From Verrucomicrobium sp. BvORR106 (GTDB lineage: Bacteria > Verrucomicrobiota > Verrucomicrobiia > Verrucomicrobiales > Verrucomicrobiaceae): a stretch of 57,756 nucleotides of DNA. The notes beneath the pieces are model-generated. The model was not told the origin of the DNA, ran no database searches, and worked only from the letters and a program-made list of their open reading frames with translations. Position numbers and translations under genes: made by a program. This document shows positions 50,699 to 57,756 of this stretch, in pieces; the stretch's first letter is position 1, and each line of letters begins with the position of its first letter. The stretch covers positions 1-57,756 of the forward strand of contig NZ_BATR01000180.1 in assembly GCF_000739655.1 (NCBI RefSeq), given 5' to 3'.

Positions 50699-50756
50699 CC
50701 AGTTGCAAAATGAAACCAGTTTACACAAAATGAAACGAGTTTTAAAATGCAACTGG
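50699..50756. promoter_or_regulatory. HxlR-type operator: repeats plus inverted repeat
   Basis: Three repeats of AAAATGNAACNNG type begin at 50707, 50727 and 50744 (spacings 20 and 17 bp). CCAGTTGCA (50699) and TGCAACTGG (50748) form an inverted pair around them. It lies between the divergent MFS and HxlR starts and probably covers both promoters. Confidence 0.65.
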
Positions 50757-50815
50757 ATTCCTCAAACTGACCTGGCGTCTGATTATTCAGAAGCGCCCTG
50801 CTGAAAGGTACTGCC

Positions 50816-51265
50816 ATGCCCCGCACCAAGAAGCCCCCCTACCAAGCCTGCCCAGTGGCCCGAGCCGCCGCCATCATGGCCGACCGGTGGTCAGTTCTCA
50901 TTGTCCGGGATGCCTTCGACGGATTGCGTCGTTTTGGCGAGTTTCAGAAGAGCCTCGGCATTGCGCGCAACATTCTGGCGGACCGTCTGCACACCCTGGT
51001 GGAGACCGGCATTCTGACCATGGAGCCCGCCTCAGACGGCAGTGCCTACCAGGACTATGTGCTGACGCCGAAGGGCGAAGCGCTCTTCCCCGTGGTGGTG
51101 GGCTTCCGTCAGTGGGCAGAACAGCACCTCTTTCAATCAGGGGAGCCACACTCCCAGCTCATCGAGCGCAAAACCGGCCGACCGGTGCGCAAGATGGCAC
51201 CAAGCACCCGCGACGGACGGGTGCTTGGGCCACAGGATGCCTTTGTCAGGAAACTGCCGTCTTAG
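50816..51265 (+). CDS. HxlR-family transcriptional regulator
   Basis: 149 residues. Winged helix with the family signature: CPVARAAAIMADRWSVLIVR, FGEFQKSLGIARNILADRLH, LVETGILTMEP, YVLTPKGEALFPVVVGFRQW. The conserved Cys near the start is present, as in redox- or aldehyde-sensing members. It likely binds the operator above and represses the MFS gene. Overlaps the end of the convergent antiporter gene by 20 bp. Confidence 0.92.
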   Translation: MPRTKKPPYQACPVARAAAIMADRWSVLIVRDAFDGLRRFGEFQKSLGIARNILADRLHTLVETGILTMEPASDGSAYQDYVLTPKGEALFPVVVGFRQWAEQHLFQSGEPHSQLIERKTGRPVRKMAPSTRDGRVLGPQDAFVRKLPS

Positions 51266-53003
51266 GAGCGGGTGCTGTGAACAGCTCTTCACGCACGCGG
51301 TCGCGTTCACGGTCGATCATCTCGTCCGTGGCGCCCATTTCCTCCAGCAGGTAGTCCGTCATCGCCAGAGCGATTTCCCCTTCGCTGGTGAAGACAGCAT
51401 TCGCACCGCACTGCCGCAGGGCCTCAGCCTGGTTGAGGTAGGAGGTGCGGGAGAGGATGCGGATCTTGGGATTGAGGTCGCGGGCAGCCTCCACGATCTC
51501 CTTGGCCGGGACACCGGAGGCGGCGATGATGAGGCCCTCCGCCTTCTCAATGCCAGCATGATGCAGGATCTCCCGCTGTGCGGCATCGCCGTACACAGCC
51601 GGTTTGCCTTCAGCCAGCAACTTGCGCACTGTCTCGATATTCATCTCCACGATCACGGGGCGGAAGCCATTGTCTTCCAGGATGCGGCTGAGCGTACGAC
51701 CCACCGGACCGTAACCCACCACCACCACCCGGTGGACCGTGTCATCCAGTTCCAGCACGTTCTGCACATCTGCTGGCCGGGGCGGACGGGCCCATCCCTT
51801 GCTTTCCAGCCACTTGATCAAAGGAGCGATGCCCTTGTACATGAGCGGGTTCAAGGTAATGGAGATCACAGAGGTGAGCACGAGGGCGTTGGTCGCCTCC
51901 GGCGGGAGGATCTTCATCGAGGTGCCCAGCGCCGCGAGAATGAAGGAGAACTCCCCGATCTGCGCCAGCGCCACGGCGATGGAGAGCGCCGAGGAAAGTG
52001 GCTTCTTGAAGAACAGGACCACTGCCAACGCCGCGAGCGGTTTGCCGATGATGACAATGGCCAACGTGGCCAGCATCAACGGCCAGCCGGTCTTGAGTGC
52101 ACCGGGATCAAACAGCATGCCCACGGACACGAAAAAGAGCACCGCGAACGCATCCCGCATAGGGAGCGCCTCTGACGCTGCCCGACCGCTGAACTCCGAC
52201 TGCCCCACCACCATGCCAGCAAGAAATGCCCCCAAGGCCATCGAAGCCCCGAAGAACTTGGCGGACCCCACAGCAATGCCGAGGGCCAGCACCAACACGG
52301 TCAGCGTGAAGAGATCCCGCGCGCCCGTCTTGGCCACGTACCCCAGGAACCACGGAATGATCTTCTGCCCAGCCACCAGGGTGAACACACACAACAGCCC
52401 CAGCTTGAACATGGCCACGCCCATGGTCACCCACACATTGCCGCTCTCCGCGACATGACCAGCCCCATGAGCATCCGCCGGATTGCCAAATATGGCAGGC
52501 AGAAGCACCAGCACCAGAATGGTGAACAGATCCTCCACAATCAGCCAGCCGATGGCGATGTGGCCACTCGGGGTGTGCAAAGCCCGGTTGTCAGAAAGCA
52601 CCCGCGTCAGCACCACGGTGCTCGCGACAGAAATGGCCATGCCAAAGACAATGCCCGCCTCAATGGACCACCCGAAGAAGTGCGTTACAATCGCTCCCAG
52701 CACCGTCGCCGCGGCGATCTGTGCCACCGCTCCGGGAATAGCGACCTTCCGCACGGCCAACAGATCTTTGAGATGGAAGTGCAGGCCCACGCCAAACATG
52801 AGCAGAATGACGCCGAGCTCCGCGAACTGCGTCGCGATGTCATTGTCCGCGACAAAGCCTGGAGTAAAAGGGCCGACCAGAATGCCAGCTAGCAGATAGC
52901 CGACGATCGGGGACAATTTGAGCTTTTGGGTGATGAAACCCAGGGCCAACGCAGCGGTCAACCCTCCCGTCAGTGTCAGGATGAGATCAAGGTTGTGGGG
53001 CAT
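51246..53003 (-). CDS. CPA2-family cation/proton antiporter with TrkA-N domain (KefB/YbaL-like)
   Basis: 585 residues. Twelve or so membrane segments with CPA2 patterns: LKLSPIVGYLLAGILVGPFT, FAELGVILLMFGVGLHFHLK, FGASMALGAFLAGMVVG, AVALAQIGEFSFIL. A cytosolic TrkA-N (RCK) domain follows (RVVVVGYGPVGRTLSRILED at ~418) and ends without a TrkA-C domain. Matches YbaL/KefB-type K+/H+ antiporters controlled by nucleotides. The ATG at 53003 begins MPHNLDLILTL. Confidence 0.93.
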   Translation of the reverse strand: MPHNLDLILTLTGGLTAALALGFITQKLKLSPIVGYLLAGILVGPFTPGFVADNDIATQFAELGVILLMFGVGLHFHLKDLLAVRKVAIPGAVAQIAAATVLGAIVTHFFGWSIEAGIVFGMAISVASTVVLTRVLSDNRALHTPSGHIAIGWLIVEDLFTILVLVLLPAIFGNPADAHGAGHVAESGNVWVTMGVAMFKLGLLCVFTLVAGQKIIPWFLGYVAKTGARDLFTLTVLVLALGIAVGSAKFFGASMALGAFLAGMVVGQSEFSGRAASEALPMRDAFAVLFFVSVGMLFDPGALKTGWPLMLATLAIVIIGKPLAALAVVLFFKKPLSSALSIAVALAQIGEFSFILAALGTSMKILPPEATNALVLTSVISITLNPLMYKGIAPLIKWLESKGWARPPRPADVQNVLELDDTVHRVVVVGYGPVGRTLSRILEDNGFRPVIVEMNIETVRKLLAEGKPAVYGDAAQREILHHAGIEKAEGLIIAASGVPAKEIVEAARDLNPKIRILSRTSYLNQAEALRQCGANAVFTSEGEIALAMTDYLLEEMGATDEMIDRERDRVREELFTAPAPKTAVS

Positions 53004-53213
53004 CGTCTTCCATACCCAGTTGAGCTGGTGAGGCAACCCACGAGGGCGATTTAGGGAAATTTTTACCTATCTCGTGGCAAAATTGCCCGATTGTTTCCCG
53101 AGGAAATAAAATCGCGGGGCCTCGCGGAGTTTTTCTTGCTTCCTGTTGCGTTTTTGCCTGTAATTGTCCCTCTAAAAATCCCCGGGCTGCTCCCTTGGGT
53201 CATTGCCATCCCC

Positions 53214-53567
53214 ATGAAAACCACCTCATTGAAATTCGCCGGCCTGCTCTGCCTCACCTTCGCTCTCGCAGCCCCGGCCTTCGCAGACATCTCCTCCATG
53301 ATGAAGGAGTCCATGAAGGGAGAAACCAGCCTCTACAAGAAGGTGGCCACCGGCAAGGGCTCTGATGACGATGCCCAGAAGCTCCTGGCTTATGTGAAGA
53401 CCCTCCCGGCTGAGTCCCCGGAAAAGGGCGATGCGGCGAGCTGGAAGGAAAAGACCGACAAGCTGGTCAAGGCCACTGAAGACGTCGCCGCCAAGAAGCC
53501 CGGCGCACTGCAGGAACTGCAAACCGCCGGCAACTGCAAGGCCTGCCACAGCGTCCACAAAGGCTAG
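53214..53567 (+). CDS. Small exported cytochrome c (c'-like)
   Basis: 117 residues. Signal peptide (MKTTSLKFAGLLCLTFALAAPAFA). A helical body rich in Lys and Ser, and a C-terminal haem motif CKACH (108-112), a position typical of cytochrome c' and related four-helix cytochromes. Met close to the N-terminus may be a ligand. Periplasmic electron carrier or gas-binding protein. It stands alone with a terminator behind it and a long A/T-rich leader. Confidence 0.85.
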   Translation: MKTTSLKFAGLLCLTFALAAPAFADISSMMKESMKGETSLYKKVATGKGSDDDAQKLLAYVKTLPAESPEKGDAASWKEKTDKLVKATEDVAAKKPGALQELQTAGNCKACHSVHKG

Positions 53568-53601
53568 AGCACGGCCACTCAGAATCTGCCAGTCACTCTC
53601 A

Positions 53602-53633
53602 ACCGCCCCCGCTCCCGAGGGGGCGGTTTTTTT
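53602..53633 (+). terminator. Intrinsic terminator after cytochrome gene
   Basis: AACCGCCCCC pairs with GGGGGCGGTT around GCTCCCGA, followed by TTTTT. Strong form. Confidence 0.9.
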
Positions 53634-53731
53634 GTGCCTGACCACGAGGCAGTCAACCATGTCACGAGATCTTTGCTTTCCCCTCATGGACGGAGCAAGG
53701 GTTTCAGGTCGAGAGGCGGCGGTACGCACCC

Positions 53732-55456
53732 ATGACCGCTGATCCGCAGACTGCCCCTTCTCCCGCCTCGCCCTCACTTCCTCAGAAGCGCCTCTTTCCA
53801 GCCTGGCTCCTGCTGATTCTGCTGACAGCCCTGCTCTATCTACCCGGCACAGGGGACATCCCCCTCATGGATCGCGATGAGCCCAGGTTCGCACACGCGA
53901 CGATGGAGATGATGCAGAAGGACACCTGGTTGATCCCCTACTTCAATGGGGAGTACCGCTTTGATAAACCGCCCCTGACCTACTGGTGGATGCGCCTGCA
54001 CTACCTGCTGCTCGGCTTCAACGAACTGGCCGCTCGTTTGCATTCCGTGGTCGCCGTCTGGTTGGTGGCGCTGGTGGTGTTTCGCACCGGGAAGCGCATC
54101 TTCAGCCCGGCGGCCGCCTGGTGGGCGGCTGTAGGCTGGCTCACGTGCCTCCAGGCGCTGATTCACGGACGGCTCTGTGTGGCAGACATGCCCATGGTTC
54201 TATGTGTCACGCTGACCATGGCCGCCCTGCTGGAGCTCCTCACGGGGCCGGATGTGAACAGGCGACCCTTTTCCTGGTCCTGGTGGATGCTCTGGCTTTC
54301 GATCGGTGCGGGCTTCCTGGCCAAGGGTCCCATCGCTCTGCTCGTTCCTGTGCTGGCCGTGTTGTTGTGGCGGTTCGCCTTCTGGCGCAAACCTGCCCCC
54401 TGGCGGCGGCTGGGGCTGGGCTGGGGAGTCCTTCTCGCTCTGGCCATCGTCGCATCCTGGGGCATCCCTGCGTTGATGCAGACACATGGGCTATTCTGGA
54501 AGGTGGGCATGGGAGAGCACGTCGTAAAGCGCGGCACGCAGGCCTTCAACGGACGCGTCGTCCTGCCCTTCTACTACTTCGCCACCGCCTTCCTCAGCCT
54601 GCTACCGTGGATCGCCTTTCTGCCGCTCGTATGGAAGCATCTACGGGCCTCCTGGAATGCCCAGACCACCCTGCTGCTGGCTTGGTTCACCGCGCCGTAT
54701 CTGATCTTTCTGGCCTATGCCACGCAACTGCCCCACTACGTGATGCCAGGATTCCCCGGCTTCTTCCTGCTGCTGGGCAGCACGCTGGCTGCGGCACCTT
54801 CCGAGAGAGGAATCTCCTGGGGCCGATTCGGCTGGATTTATGCCGGGCTGATGACACTCGTTGCCGTGGCTGCCCTCAGCCTGGCTTGGTCCGGCTCCTG
54901 GGTGACCGTGAATTCGCTGCGCTGGGTGATCACCGCCGGTGCGGGTCTGCTGTTGGCGCTCGTGAGCTTGGGGATCGCCGTGGAGCGCGGCCACCGTGTC
55001 GCCATGGGATTGGCGGTTGTGTTGGCAGCGGGCTGTCTAGTGACCTTCGGAAAGGCTTTGCGGACCGAGCACCCCATCATTCGACTAACTCCGGAACTAA
55101 AGCAGGTCCCAGGAGACAAAGACCTCCTCGCCTGGGGCTTCACCGAGCCGAGCCTGGTCTTCTACGCCGACCGCCAGTGGACCATGCTGTCAAAAATGGA
55201 ACGGGTGAAGGAACGTCTGACCAAAGGCCGCACCGGTGCCGTGGTCCTGCTGCGGCGGGAATGGACCTTGAGCGACCGCATCAAGCAGTGGCGCAACGGC
55301 AGCGCCATCACCACCAGCAAGGATAATCAGCAGGAAGTGGATGCTCTTTCAGCCAGCCTGCCAGGTGCCAAGGTCGTCGATGTGGAAGGCTACAACCTCG
55401 CCCGGAGCAGCTGGGTAGAACTCACATTGATCATCCCGGTCAAAGCACAGAAGTGA
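53732..55456 (+). CDS. GT39/ArnT-like membrane glycosyltransferase
   Basis: 574 residues. Long hydrophobic N-terminal part with the family's catalytic acidic loop LMDRDEPRFAHATMEM (Asp49-Glu50), YRFDKPPLTYWW, and then ~10 further membrane segments. Extracytoplasmic tail with a mixed-fold domain (TEHPIIRLTPELK, SLVFYADRQWT). ArnT/PMT-type enzymes use polyprenyl-phosphate sugars to modify lipid A or proteins. Which acceptor is used here is unknown. A TIR element follows immediately. Confidence 0.9.
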   Translation: MTADPQTAPSPASPSLPQKRLFPAWLLLILLTALLYLPGTGDIPLMDRDEPRFAHATMEMMQKDTWLIPYFNGEYRFDKPPLTYWWMRLHYLLLGFNELAARLHSVVAVWLVALVVFRTGKRIFSPAAAWWAAVGWLTCLQALIHGRLCVADMPMVLCVTLTMAALLELLTGPDVNRRPFSWSWWMLWLSIGAGFLAKGPIALLVPVLAVLLWRFAFWRKPAPWRRLGLGWGVLLALAIVASWGIPALMQTHGLFWKVGMGEHVVKRGTQAFNGRVVLPFYYFATAFLSLLPWIAFLPLVWKHLRASWNAQTTLLLAWFTAPYLIFLAYATQLPHYVMPGFPGFFLLLGSTLAAAPSERGISWGRFGWIYAGLMTLVAVAALSLAWSGSWVTVNSLRWVITAGAGLLLALVSLGIAVERGHRVAMGLAVVLAAGCLVTFGKALRTEHPIIRLTPELKQVPGDKDLLAWGFTEPSLVFYADRQWTMLSKMERVKERLTKGRTGAVVLLRREWTLSDRIKQWRNGSAITTSKDNQQEVDALSASLPGAKVVDVEGYNLARSSWVELTLIIPVKAQK

Positions 55457-55485
55457 CGTCAGCGGCGATTCGTTCCGGTATCATC

Positions 55486-55630
55486 TAAACCACAGAGGAA
55501 CAGAGAACACAGAGACTGAATTTGGGTCAGGATTAGTAAGATAGAATCCGGGGCGGCCGTGACACCCCATTTGAAGTTTGGATTTTGAAGTTTTGCATTC
55601 CCTCTGTGTTCTCTGTGCCTCTGTGGTTTA
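55486..55630. repeat. 145-bp MITE-like element with 29-bp terminal inverted repeats
   Basis: The left end 55486-55514 (TAAACCACAGAGGAACAGAG...) and the right end 55602-55630 (ending CTCTGTGGTTTA) are inverted copies with a single mismatch in 29 bases. Both outer ends are TA, compatible with TA target duplication. The 87-bp centre has no gene. It fills the convergent gap between the GT39 and PAP2 genes and may terminate both. Confidence 0.8.
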
Positions 55631-55643
55631 GCCAAGAGCCCCA

Positions 55644-56459
55644 TCAACCCGCCCGAGCCTCACCGGCCTCTACCACTTCATCCTCATCCGACACCACCAC
55701 TTCCTCAGGATCGCCTGCAGCTTTCATGTAGCGCACGCGGCGCACCGCAATCCCCAGCGGAATGCCAAACAATACGGCGATCCAGATGGCCACCGCCACA
55801 TCTGAGGGATGATGCTGGTTCCCGTACATGCGGGCCCAGCAGACACCGGTGGCGCAGACCATCGCCGGCACGCCCACCATGGGCATCGCCACCGCGAGCG
55901 GGATCGAGGAGCCAAATGCCGTGGCCGTGTGGCCGGAGGGGAAGGAGTTGAAGTCCCACTTCACCTGGGGACCATACCAGCCATCCGTCACGCCTTTTTT
56001 GGCGATGGCGTTGGGCCGGGGGCGCCCCATCGTGAAACGAAACACATTCGCCACCAGCCCGGCAAAGATCGCACACAGCATGCTGGCGATCGCGAGTCTC
56101 TGGAAATAACGCGACTTGAAGAGCCGCCCCCCCATCCAGACGGCCACCACCAGGATCAAGTTGTACCCGGCAAAGTCCCCCCACTTCCCGATCTCTCCGG
56201 AAAGGTCCTTCAGATCCTGACGCAGCTCGCGATTGGGCATCTGCTTCAGCTGAACAACCTTCAGCACCTCCGCATCACGCGGCACCAGGAACACGAAGAC
56301 CAGCCCGACGAACAAAACCGTGGCGGCGGCCATCTTCCAGCGGTGCCGGGACATGACTCCGACCATTTCCCTCCAGAGCAGCGCAATGTCCGGCCACATT
56401 TTCAGGGTGATGGGCACTCGTTTGCGCCGGATGCAGCGTGGGGCGATGGAAGAACTCAT
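55644..56459 (-). CDS. PAP2-family phosphatase, membrane type
   Basis: 271 residues. Several membrane helices; phosphatase motifs MGRPRPN, SFPSGHTA and ARMYGNQHHPSDV, giving the Arg-Pro, Ser-Gly-His and His-x-x-x-Asp set. Likely dephosphorylates undecaprenyl pyrophosphate, phosphatidate or a similar lipid. A charged, acidic tail (VSDEDEVVEAGEARAG) follows the last helix. Start at 56459. Downstream of a related PAP2 gene on the same strand. Confidence 0.88.
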   Translation of the reverse strand: MSSSIAPRCIRRKRVPITLKMWPDIALLWREMVGVMSRHRWKMAAATVLFVGLVFVFLVPRDAEVLKVVQLKQMPNRELRQDLKDLSGEIGKWGDFAGYNLILVVAVWMGGRLFKSRYFQRLAIASMLCAIFAGLVANVFRFTMGRPRPNAIAKKGVTDGWYGPQVKWDFNSFPSGHTATAFGSSIPLAVAMPMVGVPAMVCATGVCWARMYGNQHHPSDVAVAIWIAVLFGIPLGIAVRRVRYMKAAGDPEEVVVSDEDEVVEAGEARAG

Positions 56460-56552
56460 GCAGGAGAAGTGAGAGGTGACCCGGTGTTTCACCGGTGTCG
56501 CACCCTCGCAAACACCCCGACCCTGCGCGAAAAATACTGTGCAAAGAGACCG

Positions 56553-57756
56553 TCACCTCTTCTGCACAGCGCCCCTGGAAACCAGCCGGACCTGCCCCCG
56601 TTCCAAGGCCATGAGAAGGCGCAATCGCGGTCCCTTCCCCTGCCTGGACCAGCGTCCCTCCCCCTGGTGGAACTCTCCGGTGTCGTCGGTCACAGTTACG
56701 GTGGGACCATGCGCCACCACGACCTCACACCCTTCCGGCACCAGCAACTCCACCGTACCCTCACCAGTGAATTTCCACTCCTGGCGATCAAGAACGGGAC
56801 CGGGGTTCAGAGTGACCTCCGTTCCCGCCAGAGTGAGTACCGCCTCCCGGACACTCTCCACGGGAAACTCAAGCTGGAGTTCCTGGTTTAGTTCCGTGAA
56901 CCATCCTTTCCGGGTCTGAACATAGCGCACCTCAGGAAGGCCCGCCCCCGTCGACTGCTTTAAGCGCACACCGGAGAGAACCACACTCCAGACCATGCCA
57001 TGGCCGGAGGCGTCCACCTTGAGACGCGGCACTGCGGCGGGCACGATCTCCAGGTTCCCCTCCTGAAAGGTGCCGGAAAGTCTGAGCCCACCATCCGGCA
57101 CGACGTCGGGACCTTCCACCATCTGATTGCGCTGGTAGGGCGTGGCCAGCAAGGCCCCCACGGTGGCCAGGGCAATGAGGAGGGCCACGATGGCCGCACC
57201 GCTGCGTGGATGCTTCAGCAGCCAGGCAAAGCCCCTGGCAAACCACTGCCGGCGCTCCAGCACCTGAGTGCCGGTCCAGAGGCCGGCACAGGTGAACCAC
57301 ATGAGTCCCATCGCCCACCACGTGTCGGTGAGAAAGTGGCCTCCTTGAACCGCACGGGCCAGCCCGATGAGCCACCCGGTCACCATCCCGCCCGCCAGCC
57401 CCGCCCAAGCCAGTTGCACATTCCGGCGGCGATGGATGAAGTAGTAGGAGAAAAAGAAGAACCCCATGGTGGCATGCCCGCAGGGGAAGGACTTGCCGGT
57501 GCTGCTCGCGTCCCGCACCCAGACTGGTTCATAGGCATGACGCCCGCCAAACTCGACCACGTCCCTCGGTCGGGGCCTCCCCCAGTGATCCTTGAGGATG
57601 GCGTTTGCCACCAGACCAGGCCCCACTGCGAGCACCAGTGCGAGATACACGGTGGCGAAGTTGCGCTCCGCCGGCAGACGCCTCCCCACCTTCAAGACAA
57701 GTCCACCCAGCGCCACCAGGACTGCCAGCATGGCCGGCAGGGTGCCAAAGTGGTAG
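56553..57756 (-). CDS. PAP2-family phosphatase with C-terminal beta domain (5' end beyond window)
   Basis: More than 400 residues are visible; the frame stays open through 57756 (YHFGTLPA precedes the Met at 57731), so the start lies outside. Motifs: KDHWGRPRPRD, SFPCGHATMGFF (Cys before Gly-His instead of Ser), ARAVQGGHFLTDTWW. After the helices, ~170 residues form a strand-rich domain (VLSGVRLKQSTGAGLPEVRY, GTVELLVPEGCEVVVAHGPT), probably extracytoplasmic. Paralogue of the gene downstream, 93 bp away. Confidence 0.85.
   Translation of the reverse strand, partial: YHFGTLPAMLAVLVALGGLVLKVGRRLPAERNFATVYLALVLAVGPGLVANAILKDHWGRPRPRDVVEFGGRHAYEPVWVRDASSTGKSFPCGHATMGFFFFSYYFIHRRRNVQLAWAGLAGGMVTGWLIGLARAVQGGHFLTDTWWAMGLMWFTCAGLWTGTQVLERRQWFARGFAWLLKHPRSGAAIVALLIALATVGALLATPYQRNQMVEGPDVVPDGGLRLSGTFQEGNLEIVPAAVPRLKVDASGHGMVWSVVLSGVRLKQSTGAGLPEVRYVQTRKGWFTELNQELQLEFPVESVREAVLTLAGTEVTLNPGPVLDRQEWKFTGEGTVELLVPEGCEVVVAHGPTVTVTDDTGEFHQGEGRWSRQGKGPRLRLLMALERGQVRLVSRGAVQKR

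Noticed and set aside
53986-55326. A long open frame (446 codons) inside the GT39 gene.
   Set aside because: It is an Arg/Gly/His-rich frame typical of an out-of-phase reading of GC-rich DNA; the GT39 frame has motifs and membrane segments.

Overview
This 57.8 kb window is a GC-rich bacterial chromosome segment, most probably from Verrucomicrobiota close to Verrucomicrobium/Prosthecobacter. That assignment is inferred from the many secreted alpha/beta hydrolases, a DUF4838 protein, an MGDG-synthase-like glycosyltransferase, an isolated pseudopilin, and intergenic palindromes of a kind common in that phylum. I see no rRNA, tRNA, CRISPR array, transposase or integrase. About 55 genes are supported, plus an unusually rich set of palindromic intergenic repeats.

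Layout. 0.2-4.5 kb: two secreted enzymes on the minus strand, each preceded by the same 121-bp repeat, then a further hairpin repeat. 4.5-9.4 kb: a lower-GC accessory island of short minus-strand genes (a barstar-like protein, an ankyrin-repeat gene and its broken duplicate, several orphans) divided by repeats; it resembles a store of orphan immunity genes. 9.6-14.7 kb: two paralogous secreted esterases flanking a DUF4412 gene and a reduced molybdate transporter (modB-modC, no modA), followed by an SMP-30-like lactonase. 14.8-17.2 kb: a NarL-type histidine kinase/response regulator pair. 17.3-20.5 kb: lipoprotein hydrolase, M14 murein-peptide amidase-like enzyme and mpl, suggesting peptidoglycan peptide salvage. 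20.7-27.2 kb: NTF2-like protein, HAD phosphatases, epimerase, GNAT, glycosyltransferase and DedA protein. 27.2-37.9 kb: secreted hydrolases, an FG-GAP protein, a pseudopilin, RlmI, a GDSL esterase, a two-domain esterase and an M23 peptidase. 38.4-46.9 kb: lipoprotein, bioA, a histone-deacetylase-like enzyme, recG, an HtrA protease and a frameshifted OmpA-domain protein. 46.9-57.7 kb: YdeI-like protein, L,D-transpeptidase, a divergent MFS/HxlR pair, a CPA2 antiporter, a small cytochrome c, a GT39 transferase and two PAP2 phosphatases, the last cut by the window edge.

The most interesting structure is in the gaps. A modular repeat (small hairpin, large hairpin opening with AGCCC, small hairpin) occurs at 106-201, 5507-5586, 6918-6995 and twice near 38 kb. 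Its copies carry paired changes that preserve base pairing. Other palindromes (121-bp element, GGGACAGAC motif, CGTCCC/GGTGGT module, 24-bp inverted repeat at 29.8 kb, 29-bp terminal inverted repeats at 55.5 kb) occupy most of the remaining long gaps.
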